From positions 38,808 through 102,807 of the forward strand of contig JAKPDW010000027.1 of NCBI GenBank assembly GCA_029552245.1: a stretch of DNA of 64,000 nucleotides. The letters run 5' to 3'. The notes below the pieces were generated by a model. The model was given only the letters and a program-made list of their open reading frames with translations, ran no database searches and was not told the DNA's origin. Shown here one piece after another: positions 54,389-62,914 of this stretch. A program made the position numbers and the translations under genes. This stretch comes from Deltaproteobacteria bacterium. GTDB lineage: Bacteria > Desulfobacterota > Desulfomonilia > UBA1062. Every line of letters starts with the position of its first letter. The stretch's first letter is position 1.

Positions 54389-56941
54389 ATGAAGGTCAAG
54401 TCCTTCAGGGTGGTGCCCACCCTGCCTGAGACGCTGGGTCCGATCCTCAAGCTCGCGTACAACACGTGGTACTGCTGGAATCACAAGGGGTTGCGTCTCT
54501 TCCAGCACATGGACCGCGACCTGTGGGAGGAGACCGGGCACAACCCCGTGGACATGCTGTCGAGAATATCCCAGGGCCGCATCATGGACCTCCTCGAGGA
54601 CGAGGGCTTTCTCTCGCAGATGAAGAAGACGGTCGAGGAGTTCGACGACTACATGGAAGAGAAGGGCGTGTACTCGTTCCTCCTGGCCAAGCCCGTCGAC
54701 TTCACCGTCGCGTACTTCTCCATGGAGTACGGCCTGACCGAGAGCATCCCCATCTACTCGGGGGGGCTCGGCATCCTGGCAGGCGACCACCTCAAGAGCG
54801 CGAGCGACCTGAGGCTTCCCCTGTGCGGGGTGGGGCTGCTCTACAGGCACGGCTACTTCACCCAGTACCTGAGCTGGGACGGGTGGCAGCAGGAGGAGTC
54901 GACCAACAACGACTTCTACCACATGAGCCTCGTGCTCGAGCAGGACAAGGACGGCAAGCCGCTCAAGGTCTCGGTGAGGCTCGCGGAGAGGGAGTGCATC
55001 GCCCAGGTCTGGCGCTGCCAGGTGGGGCGCGTGCCCCTCTACCTCCTGGACACGAATATCATGGAGAACCACCCGGACGAGAGGAACGTCACGGGCGGCC
55101 TGTATGCAGGCAACATAGAGGACAGGCTGAGGCAGGAGATCGTGCTGGGCATCGGGGGGGTGCGGGCGCTCACGGCCCTCGGTCTCGACCCCATGATCTA
55201 CCACATGAACGAGGGGCACTGTTTCCTCGTGGCGCTTGAGCGCACCAGGGCCCTCATGAAGAAGCACGGGCTCGACTTCAAGACCGCCAGGGAGCTCGTC
55301 AGGGCGTCCCTCGTGTTCACGACCCACACGCCTGTGCCCGCCGGAAACGACGTGTTCGACATCGGGCTCGTGGAGAGGTATCTCAGGCCCTATGTCGACG
55401 AGATCGGGGTGCCGTGGCAGGAGTTCGTCGCGCTGGGCAGGAAGAACCCCAGGGACGAGGGGGAGCCGTTCGGCGCCACCGTGTTCGCGATCAAGAACTC
55501 GGCGTTTCGGAACGGGGTGAGCAAGCTCCACGGAGAGGTCTCCAGGGACATGTGGAGGGACATCTGGCCGCACGTCCCGAGGGAGGACGTCCCCATATCC
55601 TCCATCACCAACGGGATCCACATACCATCCTGGATCTCGGACGAGATGGCGGAGCTCTTCGACCGGTACCTCGGCCCGAAGTGGAAGGAAGACCCGGACA
55701 ACCAGAAGGTGTGGGAGCGGATCGACGAGATCCCCGACGCCGAGCTCTGGGCCACCCACCAGAGGCGCAGGGAGCGGCTCGTGGCCTTCGCCCGCAGGCG
55801 GCTCCACCGGCAGCTCGCCTCGCGGGGCGCGAAGACCAAGGACCTCCAGCGCGCCATGGAGACACTGCACCCGGACGCGCTCACCATCGGGTACGCGAGG
55901 AGGTTCGCCGAGTACAAGAGGGGGCTGCTCATCTTCAGGGACATAGAGAGGCTCAAGGCGATCCTCTCCGACAGGGAACGCCCTGTCCAGCTCATCATAT
56001 CCGGCAAGGCCCACCCCCGCGACAACGAGGGCAAGGCCATCATCCAGCGGATCATCCACATCTCCCGCGAGGAGCCGTTCAAGGACAGGGTGGTGTTCCT
56101 GGAGGACTACAACATGAACATCACGCGCTACCTCGTCGAGGGCGTGGACGTGTGGCTCAACAACCCCCGCCGCCCCATGGAGGCCTGCGGCACCTCGGGG
56201 ATGAAGGCGACGGCCAACGGCGCGCTGAACCTCTCGGTGCAGGACGGCTGGTGGGTCGAGGGATACAGGCCGGATCTCGGCTGGTCCATAGGCAACGGCG
56301 AGGTGTACGACAACCTCGAGTACCAGGATCACGTGGAGAGCAAGGCGATCTACGACCTGCTGGAGCGCGAGATCATCCCCCTGTTCTACGACAGGGGCCT
56401 GGACGGCCTTCCCAGGGGCTGGATATCCATGATGAAGAAATCCATGCGCACGCTGTGCCCCGTGTTCAACTCCAACCGCATGGTTGAGGAGTACACCGAC
56501 CGCTGCTACGTGACGGCATCCCTCACCCTGAAGCCGCTGGTCGCGGAAGGGTACAAGAATGCCCGCCAGCTCGTGAAGTGGAAGGACACGATCGCCTCGA
56601 GGTGGGCGGAGGTCGCGGTCCTCGACATGAGCCACGAGGGGGGCGACGAGGTGTCCGTCCACAGCGAGATGACCATACGGGCCGAGGTGAAGCTCGGCGC
56701 CATCAGCCCCTCGGATGTGAGCGTCAGGGCCTACTACGGGACGGTCGACGACGCCGGGAACCTCTCGGCCGCCAAGGACGTGCTGATGGACCACATGAAA
56801 GAAATGGGCAAGGGCGTGCACCTCTTCGAGACGCGCATCACCTGCGACACCACGGGCAGGTTCGGCTACTCGGTGCGGGTCCTGCCCTCGCACCCGAGCC
56901 TCATCCACCCGGTGGACATGGGGCTCATATGCTGGGCATGA
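54389..56941 (+). CDS. glgP: Alpha-glucan (glycogen) phosphorylase
   Basis: 850-residue GT35 enzyme releasing glucose 1-phosphate from alpha-1,4-glucans. It belongs to the group whose N terminus begins RVVPTLPETLGPILKLAYNTWYCWN. It has VAYFSMEYGLTESIPIYSGGLGILAGDHLKSASDL, HMNEGHC, TTHTPVPAGND and SITNGIHIPSW. The PLP-binding lysine is in GTSGMKATANGALNLS. Length is normal for this subgroup. The stop overlaps the pyruvate kinase start (ATGA), an unusual coupling of glycogen breakdown to lower glycolysis. Confidence 0.95.
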   Translation: MKVKSFRVVPTLPETLGPILKLAYNTWYCWNHKGLRLFQHMDRDLWEETGHNPVDMLSRISQGRIMDLLEDEGFLSQMKKTVEEFDDYMEEKGVYSFLLAKPVDFTVAYFSMEYGLTESIPIYSGGLGILAGDHLKSASDLRLPLCGVGLLYRHGYFTQYLSWDGWQQEESTNNDFYHMSLVLEQDKDGKPLKVSVRLAERECIAQVWRCQVGRVPLYLLDTNIMENHPDERNVTGGLYAGNIEDRLRQEIVLGIGGVRALTALGLDPMIYHMNEGHCFLVALERTRALMKKHGLDFKTARELVRASLVFTTHTPVPAGNDVFDIGLVERYLRPYVDEIGVPWQEFVALGRKNPRDEGEPFGATVFAIKNSAFRNGVSKLHGEVSRDMWRDIWPHVPREDVPISSITNGIHIPSWISDEMAELFDRYLGPKWKEDPDNQKVWERIDEIPDAELWATHQRRRERLVAFARRRLHRQLASRGAKTKDLQRAMETLHPDALTIGYARRFAEYKRGLLIFRDIERLKAILSDRERPVQLIISGKAHPRDNEGKAIIQRIIHISREEPFKDRVVFLEDYNMNITRYLVEGVDVWLNNPRRPMEACGTSGMKATANGALNLSVQDGWWVEGYRPDLGWSIGNGEVYDNLEYQDHVESKAIYDLLEREIIPLFYDRGLDGLPRGWISMMKKSMRTLCPVFNSNRMVEEYTDRCYVTASLTLKPLVAEGYKNARQLVKWKDTIASRWAEVAVLDMSHEGGDEVSVHSEMTIRAEVKLGAISPSDVSVRAYYGTVDDAGNLSAAKDVLMDHMKEMGKGVHLFETRITCDTTGRFGYSVRVLPSHPSLIHPVDMGLICWA

Positions 56942-58368
56942 GGGTCCCCTCCTGCAGGACCAAGATCGTCTGCACCATCGGGCCCGCTTCCAGCGAGCCC
57001 GCGATCCTCGAGCGGCTCGCCGAAAAGGGCATGAGCGTGGCGAGGATCAACTTTTCCCACGGCGATCTCGACCGCCATGCCAGGGTCATCGAGGCCGTGA
57101 GGGAGGCGGAGAGGAGGACGGCACGGAGGATCACCGTCATGGCCGACCTGCCGGGGCCCAAGATGCGCATCGGCCGTATCGCCGACGAGCCCGTGGAGCT
57201 CGTGGCGGGCGCCCGGTTCACGCTCACCACGGAAGATATCGTTGGGGACGGCCGCAGGGTGTCTGTCAGCTTCCCTGAACTGCCCAGGGTCGTCAAGCCC
57301 GGGGACACGCTGTTCATCAACGACGGGCTCGTCCAGCTCGCGGTGGACCGCGTGGAGGGCGCCGAGGTGCGCTGCACGGTGGTCGTCGGGGGCGAGCTCA
57401 GGTCGCGAAAGGGGCTCAACCTGCCAGGCGTCTCGCTCGGGATAGACCCGCTCACGCCCACTGACCGCACGTGCCTTGGCTTCTGCGCCGCCAAGGGCGT
57501 GGACGCCGTGTGCATGTCGTTCGTCTCGCGGGCAGAGGACGTGACGAGACTGCGCGGCGAGGCCGCCGGGATGGGGTACCACCCGTTCGTGGTGGCGAAG
57601 ATCGAGCGCGCCTGCGCGCTCGATGACCTCGAGGGTATCGTGAGGGCCTCCGACGGGGTCATGGTCGCCAGGGGCGATCTCGGGGTGGAGGTGCCCATCG
57701 AGCGCATGGCCGTGGTGCAGAAGCAGATCATCCACCAGGCGGTGGTGCTGGGCAAGCCGGTGATCACGGCGACCCAGATGCTCGAGTCCATGACCTCGAG
57801 CCCCCGCCCCACCAGGGCAGAGGCCACCGATGTCGCGAACGCGGTGCTCGACGGGACCGACTGCGTGATGCTCTCCGGGGAGTCGGCCATGGGCCGCTAT
57901 CCCGTGGAGGCCGCCGAGATGCTGGCACGCATAGCGGGCGCCACCGAGCCCTTCGGCCCTGGCTACAGGCTCAGGGACAGGCTCAGGCAGGCGCGGGAAG
58001 GACAGGCCACGGCGGTGTCCCAGGTCATTGCCATGAGCATCGACGAGGCAATCAGGCACACGAGGCCGGCGGCCATCTTCGTCCCGACCGCAAGCGGCGA
58101 CACCGCCAGGGACATCGCCCGGTTCAGGCCGCCGGTGTGGATAGTCGCGGTGTGCACCTCCGAGCGGGTCTGCAGGACACTCGCGTTCACCTCCGGGGTG
58201 CTGCCGGTGCTCGAGCCCGAGCCGCCTTCAGACTGGAAGGCCTACTGCAGGGCCTGGCTCGACAGGCACGGGCTCGAGGGCGATGTCGCGATCCTGGCTG
58301 CCGGCCCCTCCCCCGCAAACCCCGGCGCGAGCCACCGCATGGAGATCATCGACGTCTCGAAGCCGTGA
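56938..58368 (+). CDS. pyk: Pyruvate kinase
   Basis: 476-residue enzyme converting phosphoenolpyruvate and ADP to pyruvate and ATP. It begins TKIVCTIGPASSEPAIL, with ARINFSHG, MADLPGPKMRIGRI, the active-site IERACALDDLEGIV, MVARGDLGVEVPIERM and the signature ITATQMLESM. The C-terminal allosteric domain is complete (AIFVPTASGDTARDI). ATG at 56938 overlaps the glgP stop. GGGGC before the start is a weak ribosome binding site, consistent with translational coupling. Confidence 0.95.
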   Translation: MRVPSCRTKIVCTIGPASSEPAILERLAEKGMSVARINFSHGDLDRHARVIEAVREAERRTARRITVMADLPGPKMRIGRIADEPVELVAGARFTLTTEDIVGDGRRVSVSFPELPRVVKPGDTLFINDGLVQLAVDRVEGAEVRCTVVVGGELRSRKGLNLPGVSLGIDPLTPTDRTCLGFCAAKGVDAVCMSFVSRAEDVTRLRGEAAGMGYHPFVVAKIERACALDDLEGIVRASDGVMVARGDLGVEVPIERMAVVQKQIIHQAVVLGKPVITATQMLESMTSSPRPTRAEATDVANAVLDGTDCVMLSGESAMGRYPVEAAEMLARIAGATEPFGPGYRLRDRLRQAREGQATAVSQVIAMSIDEAIRHTRPAAIFVPTASGDTARDIARFRPPVWIVAVCTSERVCRTLAFTSGVLPVLEPEPPSDWKAYCRAWLDRHGLEGDVAILAAGPSPANPGASHRMEIIDVSKP

Positions 58369-58457
58369 CCTGCCTGGCGCATGGGCCTTGGCCCTGGGTG
58401 ACAAGCCGGGCCCGCGGCCCTTCGTCCAGAGTGATCGACCGTGCCCGCGACCCTTGA
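58369..58457. other. Spacer between pyk and the repeat array
   Basis: GC-rich DNA of about 90 bases. The phrase CCCTGGGTGACAAGCC may be a strongly diverged additional repeat unit. No gene is visible. Confidence 0.3.
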
Positions 58458-58883
58458 CCCCGGCATACGAGAAAGCGCTTCTCGTCCACACCCACCCCGA
58501 CAGGAATGAGAACGGCCCTTAGCCCCGGCGCACGAAAGCACGTCTCGCCTACACCCGATCAAGCAGGATTGACGATACCCCACGGCCCTGGCTCACGAAA
58601 GGTCGTCTCGCCTACACCCACCCCGATAGGAATGAGGGCTGCCCACGGCCCCGGCGTGCAAAAGCGTGTCTCGTCTAGGCTCCCCCTGCAGGAATGAGGA
58701 CGCCCCACGGCTGCGGCGCACGAAAGCTCGTCTCGCCTACACTCACCCCGACAGGAATGAGAACGCCACACGGCCCCGGCGTGCTTTAGGACCCCCCTTC
58801 AGGAATGAGGTCGCCCCACGGTCTCAGGCGTGTGAAAGTGCGTCTCGTCAACACCCCCCCCAGGCAGGAATGAGGATGCCCCG
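58458..58883. repeat. Seven-unit tandem repeat, unit about 63 bp
   Basis: Units begin near 58458, 58523, 58586, 58649, 58711, 58774 and 58822; the sixth is shortened to 48 bases. Shared features are an opening CCCCGGCG-ACGAAAGC, then CGTCTCGCCTACACCC, then CAGGAATGAG and CCCCACGG. Similarity spans the whole unit with scattered changes, unlike CRISPR repeats with unrelated spacers. The 63-base period keeps frames open, but no ribosome binding site or family match supports a protein. The array ends about 190 bases before tRNA-Leu; 58884-59028 holds nothing else visible. Confidence 0.85.
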
Positions 58884-59028
58884 CGCGGCAAACCACAAGG
58901 GGCCGGGCCTCGATGCCCATCGCTGCAGGTCGTCAAACACCTGTTCGTGTCAAGAGGGTCGTGACGAGAGTGTACCCCTCCAAGCGTGAGACAATGGACT
59001 GGGAGGGGAGGGCGAGGTCGAGTGGGTA

Positions 59029-59056
59029 TGGACAAGCCCATGTCCGTGGATATACT
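59029..59056 (+). promoter_or_regulatory. Promoter of tRNA-Leu
   Basis: TGGACA (59029-59034), a 16-base spacer and TATACT (59051-59056). The tRNA begins 12 bases later. Confidence 0.65.
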
Positions 59057-59068
59057 ATCCCTGCTCGT

Positions 59069-59153
<85 letters not shown>

Positions 59154-59295
59154 ATGATTTCATCGATCTGTTCGGCGGCACGTCCATCTCCTGCCACCCT
59201 GGATGACCTGAAGTGTGCCTGTTTTATGCCCGCCCTCCGCCTTTTTTCAGGACAGCCGCGTTCTTCTCATGGATGAAGGAGAGGGAGGTGCAGCC

Positions 59296-59580
59296 ATGTT
59301 GAAGGCGATTCATGCGCAAGAAGACCATCGCAGGCGGCCAAATAAGGCGGCACAGGCGTCAACCCGTCTGAACGTCTGGACGTGTGAACGTGATGAAGCC
59401 GACTTGAGCGGCCAGGCTGGTTATAGACGGCAGAGAAGAGACGCTGTCGTACATGTCCTTTCCCCGGGAGTAGTGGCTGAGGATCCGGACGAACAATCCC
59501 ATAGGCCCATGCTGGTGGTGAAGCAGAAAGACGGCGGAGGTATGGCCACCATAGACCTCAGACAAAGGGATATTGACTAA
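59296..59580 (+). pseudogene. IS256-family transposase remnant (C-terminal part)
   Basis: The first frame reads MLKAIHAQED, the typical start of the C-terminal third of IS256-type transposases. A second frame continues AARLVIDGREETLSYMSFPRE, then a TAG stop, then WLRIRTNNP, matching the conserved EETLSY-FP-EHW-RIRTNNP block with the histidine codon turned into a stop. Thus at least one frameshift and one nonsense mutation are visible. The catalytic N-terminal and middle parts are missing. The following stretch GTGCGAAACATTGTTGACAC (about 59620) may be an old element end. Confidence 0.75.
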
Positions 59581-59855
59581 AAGAGGAGGATCTCCTCCGA
59601 AGGACAGAGACCTGAATCAAAAGTGCGAAACATTGTTGACACTATCATGCCCCTCCTTTGGCCTCCCGGGGTGATCTCGTGGAGCGTGCCCATCGTGAGC
59701 CATCAGGAATAGACCGTAAAGGTTGCCTTCTAAACCATATTCATTTTTTGCGACATAAAGCTGTCGCGGTGATCTTACCTGTATCGAAAAACCGGGGTAT
59801 GATCATTTTCCCCTGGATGGGTGCCACACCCAGGCGGATGGAGAAGTAGGCCATC
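59581..59855. other. Intergenic region between IS remnant and the small operon
   Basis: Lower GC than the flanking core. Contains a short inverted repeat GCGACA-TAAAGC-TGTCGC (about 59750-59767). A 63-codon open frame at 59658 has no recognisable relative or ribosome binding site. Confidence 0.35.
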
Positions 59856-60082
59856 ATGGAACATGTCATGAAGGGCAGGATTCAGAGCGTACAGTTTGGC
59901 AGGGTTCAGCAGTTCGGGAACGTGTCGGTCTTCCCCCTGTTCCTGGAGGCCAGGGCAGTTGTGGTTCACCTGGTCCTCGAGAAGCAGGTGGATGAGGGGG
60001 CGTTCAAAAGAAGATCCAGGAGCTGCGGGAGGAGCTCAGAAAGGAAGATCCCTCGGGAAAGGAACTGCAGGAAAAGGAGTGA
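59856..60082 (+). pseudogene. ARPP-1-like domain gene, apparently internally deleted
   Basis: The frame starting at 59856 reads MEHVMKGRIQSVQFG then QQFGNVSVFPLF, resembling the N terminus of ARPP-1 domain proteins (named for association with ADP-ribosylglycohydrolases and rhodanese-phosphatase-superfamily proteins). After about 45 codons it degenerates. A different frame then gives QKKIQELREELRKED and GKELQEKE with a stop at 60080-60082, a plausible native C terminus. The total of about 75 codons is far below the expected 250-300, so most of the gene is lost. The family call rests on a short match and on the neighbours. Confidence 0.4.
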
Positions 60083-60104
60083 TGAGCCCGGAAGAAGGGA
60101 GGTC

Positions 60105-60266
60105 ATGAAACGACTGTTCTTCATGATGCTCCTTGTCATTGCGGAATGCAGAGGTGAGGATCCGTGCGACCGGTGTTATCACGACGATTATCACTAAGAG
60201 CACCCGTATTACTGCCAGGAGTGCCTGCAGGAGAAAGACGACACCGAAGAGGAGGAGACCCCATGA
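60105..60266 (+). pseudogene. Small two-CxxC protein interrupted by a stop codon
   Basis: ATG at 60105 behind GGGAGG opens with a hydrophobic stretch (KRLFFMMLLVIAEC) and CDRC, then stops at TAA (60195-60197). Reading through, the same frame continues EHPYYCQEC and an acidic tail to a stop at 60264-60266. That stop overlaps the start of the phosphatase gene (ATGA). The spacing of CDRC and CQEC suggests a zinc-ribbon or rubredoxin-like knuckle in the intact ancestor. The 30-codon product alone lacks the second pair. Confidence 0.55.
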
Positions 60267-60846
60267 AGGTTGAGGACACAAAGAGAACCCACTCGCCTGA
60301 CGACATCACGAAAAGACCGTTCCCCCGCTCGTACTGGGTCGTGCCGGGCATGCTCTGCGCCGGCGAATACCCTGGGACCCGGATGCGAAGATCATGGAGA
60401 AGAAGCTCTCAGCTTTGCTCGACTGCGGGGTCTGTAGCGTGGTGAACCTCATGGAGGTCCACGAGGTGGATCACTACGGCAGGCACTTCCTCGATTACAG
60501 CCACAGGTTCGTCTCTCTGGCCCTCAAGCGGGGAATCGAAGCGTGCGTGGCGAGGTTCCCCATCAGGGATATGGGCATACCCTCCCGGGCGCTCATGAAG
60601 GACATACTGGACGCCATCGATGCGAACATCGCCCAGGGCAGGCCTGCCTATGTCCACTGCTGGGGAGGCAAGGGCCGGACCGGCACCGTTGTGGGGTGCT
60701 ACCTCGCGCGGCACGGGATCGCGACAGGGAGCGCTGCCCTCGAAATGATACGTCACCTCCGCCGGTTCGATCCCAAAGCACATGAACCTTCACCTGAGAC
60801 CAGGGAACAGTGTGCCATGGTCACCTCCTGGAAGCTGGGGGAGTGA
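60263..60846 (+). pseudogene. Dual-specificity-type protein phosphatase, frameshifted
   Basis: The first frame, from ATG at 60263 with GAGGAGGAG upstream, gives an N terminus ending SYWVVPGMLCAGEYPG. The rest of the protein is one base out of register from GGG at 60374-60376, continuing DPDAKIMEKKLSALLDCGV. The catalytic loop VHCWGGKGRTG (HCx5R) is intact in the second part, with FPIRDMGIPS as the usual upstream aspartate region. One missing G restores a protein of about 194 residues. Either the gene is inactive or the base is a sequencing or assembly error. An internal ATG at 60394 could still give the catalytic part. Confidence 0.75.
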
Positions 60847-60848
60847 GC

Positions 60849-61766
60849 ATGGAGCCGGCGGATCGATATCAAGGCGGCATGCTTGGTCTTGCATGCGGCG
60901 ATGCCAAGGGCAAGAAGCTCGATTGCAAGCCGAGGGGGGCCTTCGAACCCATAACCGACATGGTGGGTGGCAGGCCCTTCAACCTTGAGCCCGGCCAGTT
61001 GACGGATGACACCTCCATGGCACTGTGCCTTGCAGAGAGCCTCATCGAGAAGAATGGCTTCGACTCCCTGGATCAGATGGGACGGTATGTGAGCTGGTAC
61101 GGGACAGGGTATCTCAGCGGCACCGGGATCTGCTTCGATATCGGCGGCACGTCGGTCTCAGCGCTGAGGAGGTTCGAGAAGACCCGAAACCCCTTCTCCG
61201 GACCCACTGGCAACCGCAGCGCCGGGAACGGGTCGCAGATGCGCCTTTCGCCTTTGCCCCTGTTCTTCTTCCCGGAACGGGACGCCATGATCTTCCATGT
61301 CGGCGAGAGCTCCTGGGCCACCCATGGTGCTCAGGAATGCATAGATGCCTGCCGTTTCTTTGCCTCGATCTTGCACAATGCCCTGTCCGGCATGGACAGG
61401 GAGCGGGTGCTGTCCGATCACGATGAAGCGGAGATAGAGTTACTGGCACTAAGGGAAATCCTCAGAGGTTCGTATACGGGAAAAACAGAAGATCAGATCA
61501 ACAGCACTGGCTATGTGGCGAAGAGCCTTGATGATGCTCTGCGGTGCTTCTGTACGACAAACACATTCATGGATGCAGTCCTGAAGGCTGCCAATCTCGG
61601 AGATGACGCGGACACGACTGTAGCGATCTGAGGGCAGATTGTGCGTGCTCATATAGAAAAAGACGGGATTCCAGGTTCATGGATGAAAAAACTTGGGATG
61701 TCAAAATTAAATCGAACTCCGTGCTCGAAACCAGTGCACGATAGGGAGCGAGAGGAGTATGTCTGA
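60849..61766 (+). pseudogene. ADP-ribosylglycohydrolase interrupted by in-frame TGA
   Basis: The frame from ATG 60849 (GGGGAG upstream, 2 bases after the phosphatase stop) encodes 260 residues of the DraG/ARH family: RYQGGMLGLACGDAKG, the metal motif QLTDDTSMAL, DIGGTSVSAL, and NLGDDADTT with the second metal site. It ends at TGA (61629-61631) after TVAI. In the same frame beyond the TGA the sequence continues GQIVRAHIEKDGIP, the expected next part of the fold, to a stop at 61764-61766. The TGA stands where relatives often have cysteine or another small residue. All metal ligands precede the TGA, but the last helices would be missing. Confidence 0.75.
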
Positions 61767-61795
61767 ATGATTCAGGCAAATCAGTGTCGGTGATG

Positions 61796-61801
61796 TATAA
61801 T
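61796..61801 (+). promoter_or_regulatory. -10 element upstream of the nuclease-like gene
   Basis: A perfect TATAAT preceded directly by TG, 30 bases before the start codon. The -35 region (TTCAGG with a 19-base spacer) is weak. Confidence 0.45.
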
Positions 61802-61831
61802 CGAGGATGTAACACGTAAAGAGGACTTTGC

Positions 61832-62911
61832 ATGGCAATATATGAACTGCGACAGGATTCCATCAGGCTCGTCCCGGAAACCAACTTCAAGGACGAAAAT
61901 ATCAGAGAGCGCTACGACCTCCAGCGGTTGCTTCGTGACAGGATCGAAATCATAGATCCTCACCTCATGGTCATCGCGGAAGAGTTCGGCAACTGGGAAG
62001 ACAGCAGGCGCAGGATCGATCTTTTGGCCCTGGACAAAGATGCAAACCTTGTGGTCGTGGAGCTGAAGCGCACCAAGGATGGAGGATTCATGGAGCTCCA
62101 AGCCGTGCGGTATGCAGCCATGATCTCCACCATGACCTTCGATCAGGTTGTGGATACCTATCAGGATTATCTCGCGAGAAGGAATGTGGACCAGGACGCA
62201 CGCCAGTGTATTCTCGACTTCCTGGAGTGGGACGAACCAAAGGAAGACCAGTTCGCCCGAAACGTGCGTATCGTCCTTGTCTCAGCTGAGTTCTCGCGTG
62301 AGCTCACCACAACTGTGCTCTGGCTGAACCAGCAGGGTCTTGATATCCGTTGTGTTCGATTGAAACCCTATACCCTCGATGGCAAGGTGATTATTGACGA
62401 CCAACAGGTCATACCACTTCCCGAGGCAGAGGAGTATCAGGTCAGGGTAAGGGAAAAGGACCAGAGGCAGAGGGCGGCTCGTGCGTCAGAGATGAGCATG
62501 CCTGAGGTCTGGGAGGAGTTGAACAGAAATTGCTCGAAAGAGGTTGTATCGACAGCCCGAGATATCGAGGCCTGGCTGCACGATAAGGCGGATGAGGTCT
62601 TCCCTTTGTCACATGGGTTTGCACAGGTTGTTCGTGCGAGAGGGAACAACTACTATTTCTTCAAAGTCACCACCGACGGGAGGGTCCAGGTATGGTTTCA
62701 ATATTTGTCAAGAAAGCCACCTTTCTCGGATGTATCGTTGCGGCAAGAGTTGAGGCAAATGCTGTGCGCTATTCCCGGGGTGACAATCGATGAAAGCAAG
62801 ATCACAGGCAAACCGAGCTTCCATTTACATCTGCTCACAAGCAAAAAGGCGATGGATATGTTCATCGAAACCATGGAATGGGCTTTCGAAAAGGTGCTCT
62901 CGGAGAAATGA
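61832..62911 (+). CDS. PD-(D/E)xK nuclease-like protein (NucS/DUF91-type)
   Basis: 359-residue protein. The N-terminal domain has RIDLLALD and NLVVVELKR, giving D63, E77 and K79 in the order of a PD-(D/E)xK active site. Residues E50/E51 are before it and a Q-x3-Y-like element (LQAVRYAAM) after, as in RecB/NucS-type nucleases. The remainder (about 150-359) includes a charged helical linker (VREKDQRQRAARASEM) and a C-terminal alpha/beta region I do not recognise. AGAGGA precedes the ATG. The gene looks intact, unlike its upstream neighbours. A defence or DNA-repair role is possible but not shown. Confidence 0.7.
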   Translation: MAIYELRQDSIRLVPETNFKDENIRERYDLQRLLRDRIEIIDPHLMVIAEEFGNWEDSRRRIDLLALDKDANLVVVELKRTKDGGFMELQAVRYAAMISTMTFDQVVDTYQDYLARRNVDQDARQCILDFLEWDEPKEDQFARNVRIVLVSAEFSRELTTTVLWLNQQGLDIRCVRLKPYTLDGKVIIDDQQVIPLPEAEEYQVRVREKDQRQRAARASEMSMPEVWEELNRNCSKEVVSTARDIEAWLHDKADEVFPLSHGFAQVVRARGNNYYFFKVTTDGRVQVWFQYLSRKPPFSDVSLRQELRQMLCAIPGVTIDESKITGKPSFHLHLLTSKKAMDMFIETMEWAFEKVLSEK

Positions 62912-62914
62912 GGG

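Noticed and set aside
58458..58883. Tandem repeat considered as a CRISPR array
   Set aside because: Similarity covers the entire unit rather than alternating identical repeats and unique spacers. Repeat copies are imperfect, unit lengths vary, and no cas genes are present.
59658..59849. 63-codon open frame between the IS remnant and the ARPP-1-like fragment
   Set aside because: No ribosome binding site, no motif, and it lies in DNA that appears to be element debris.
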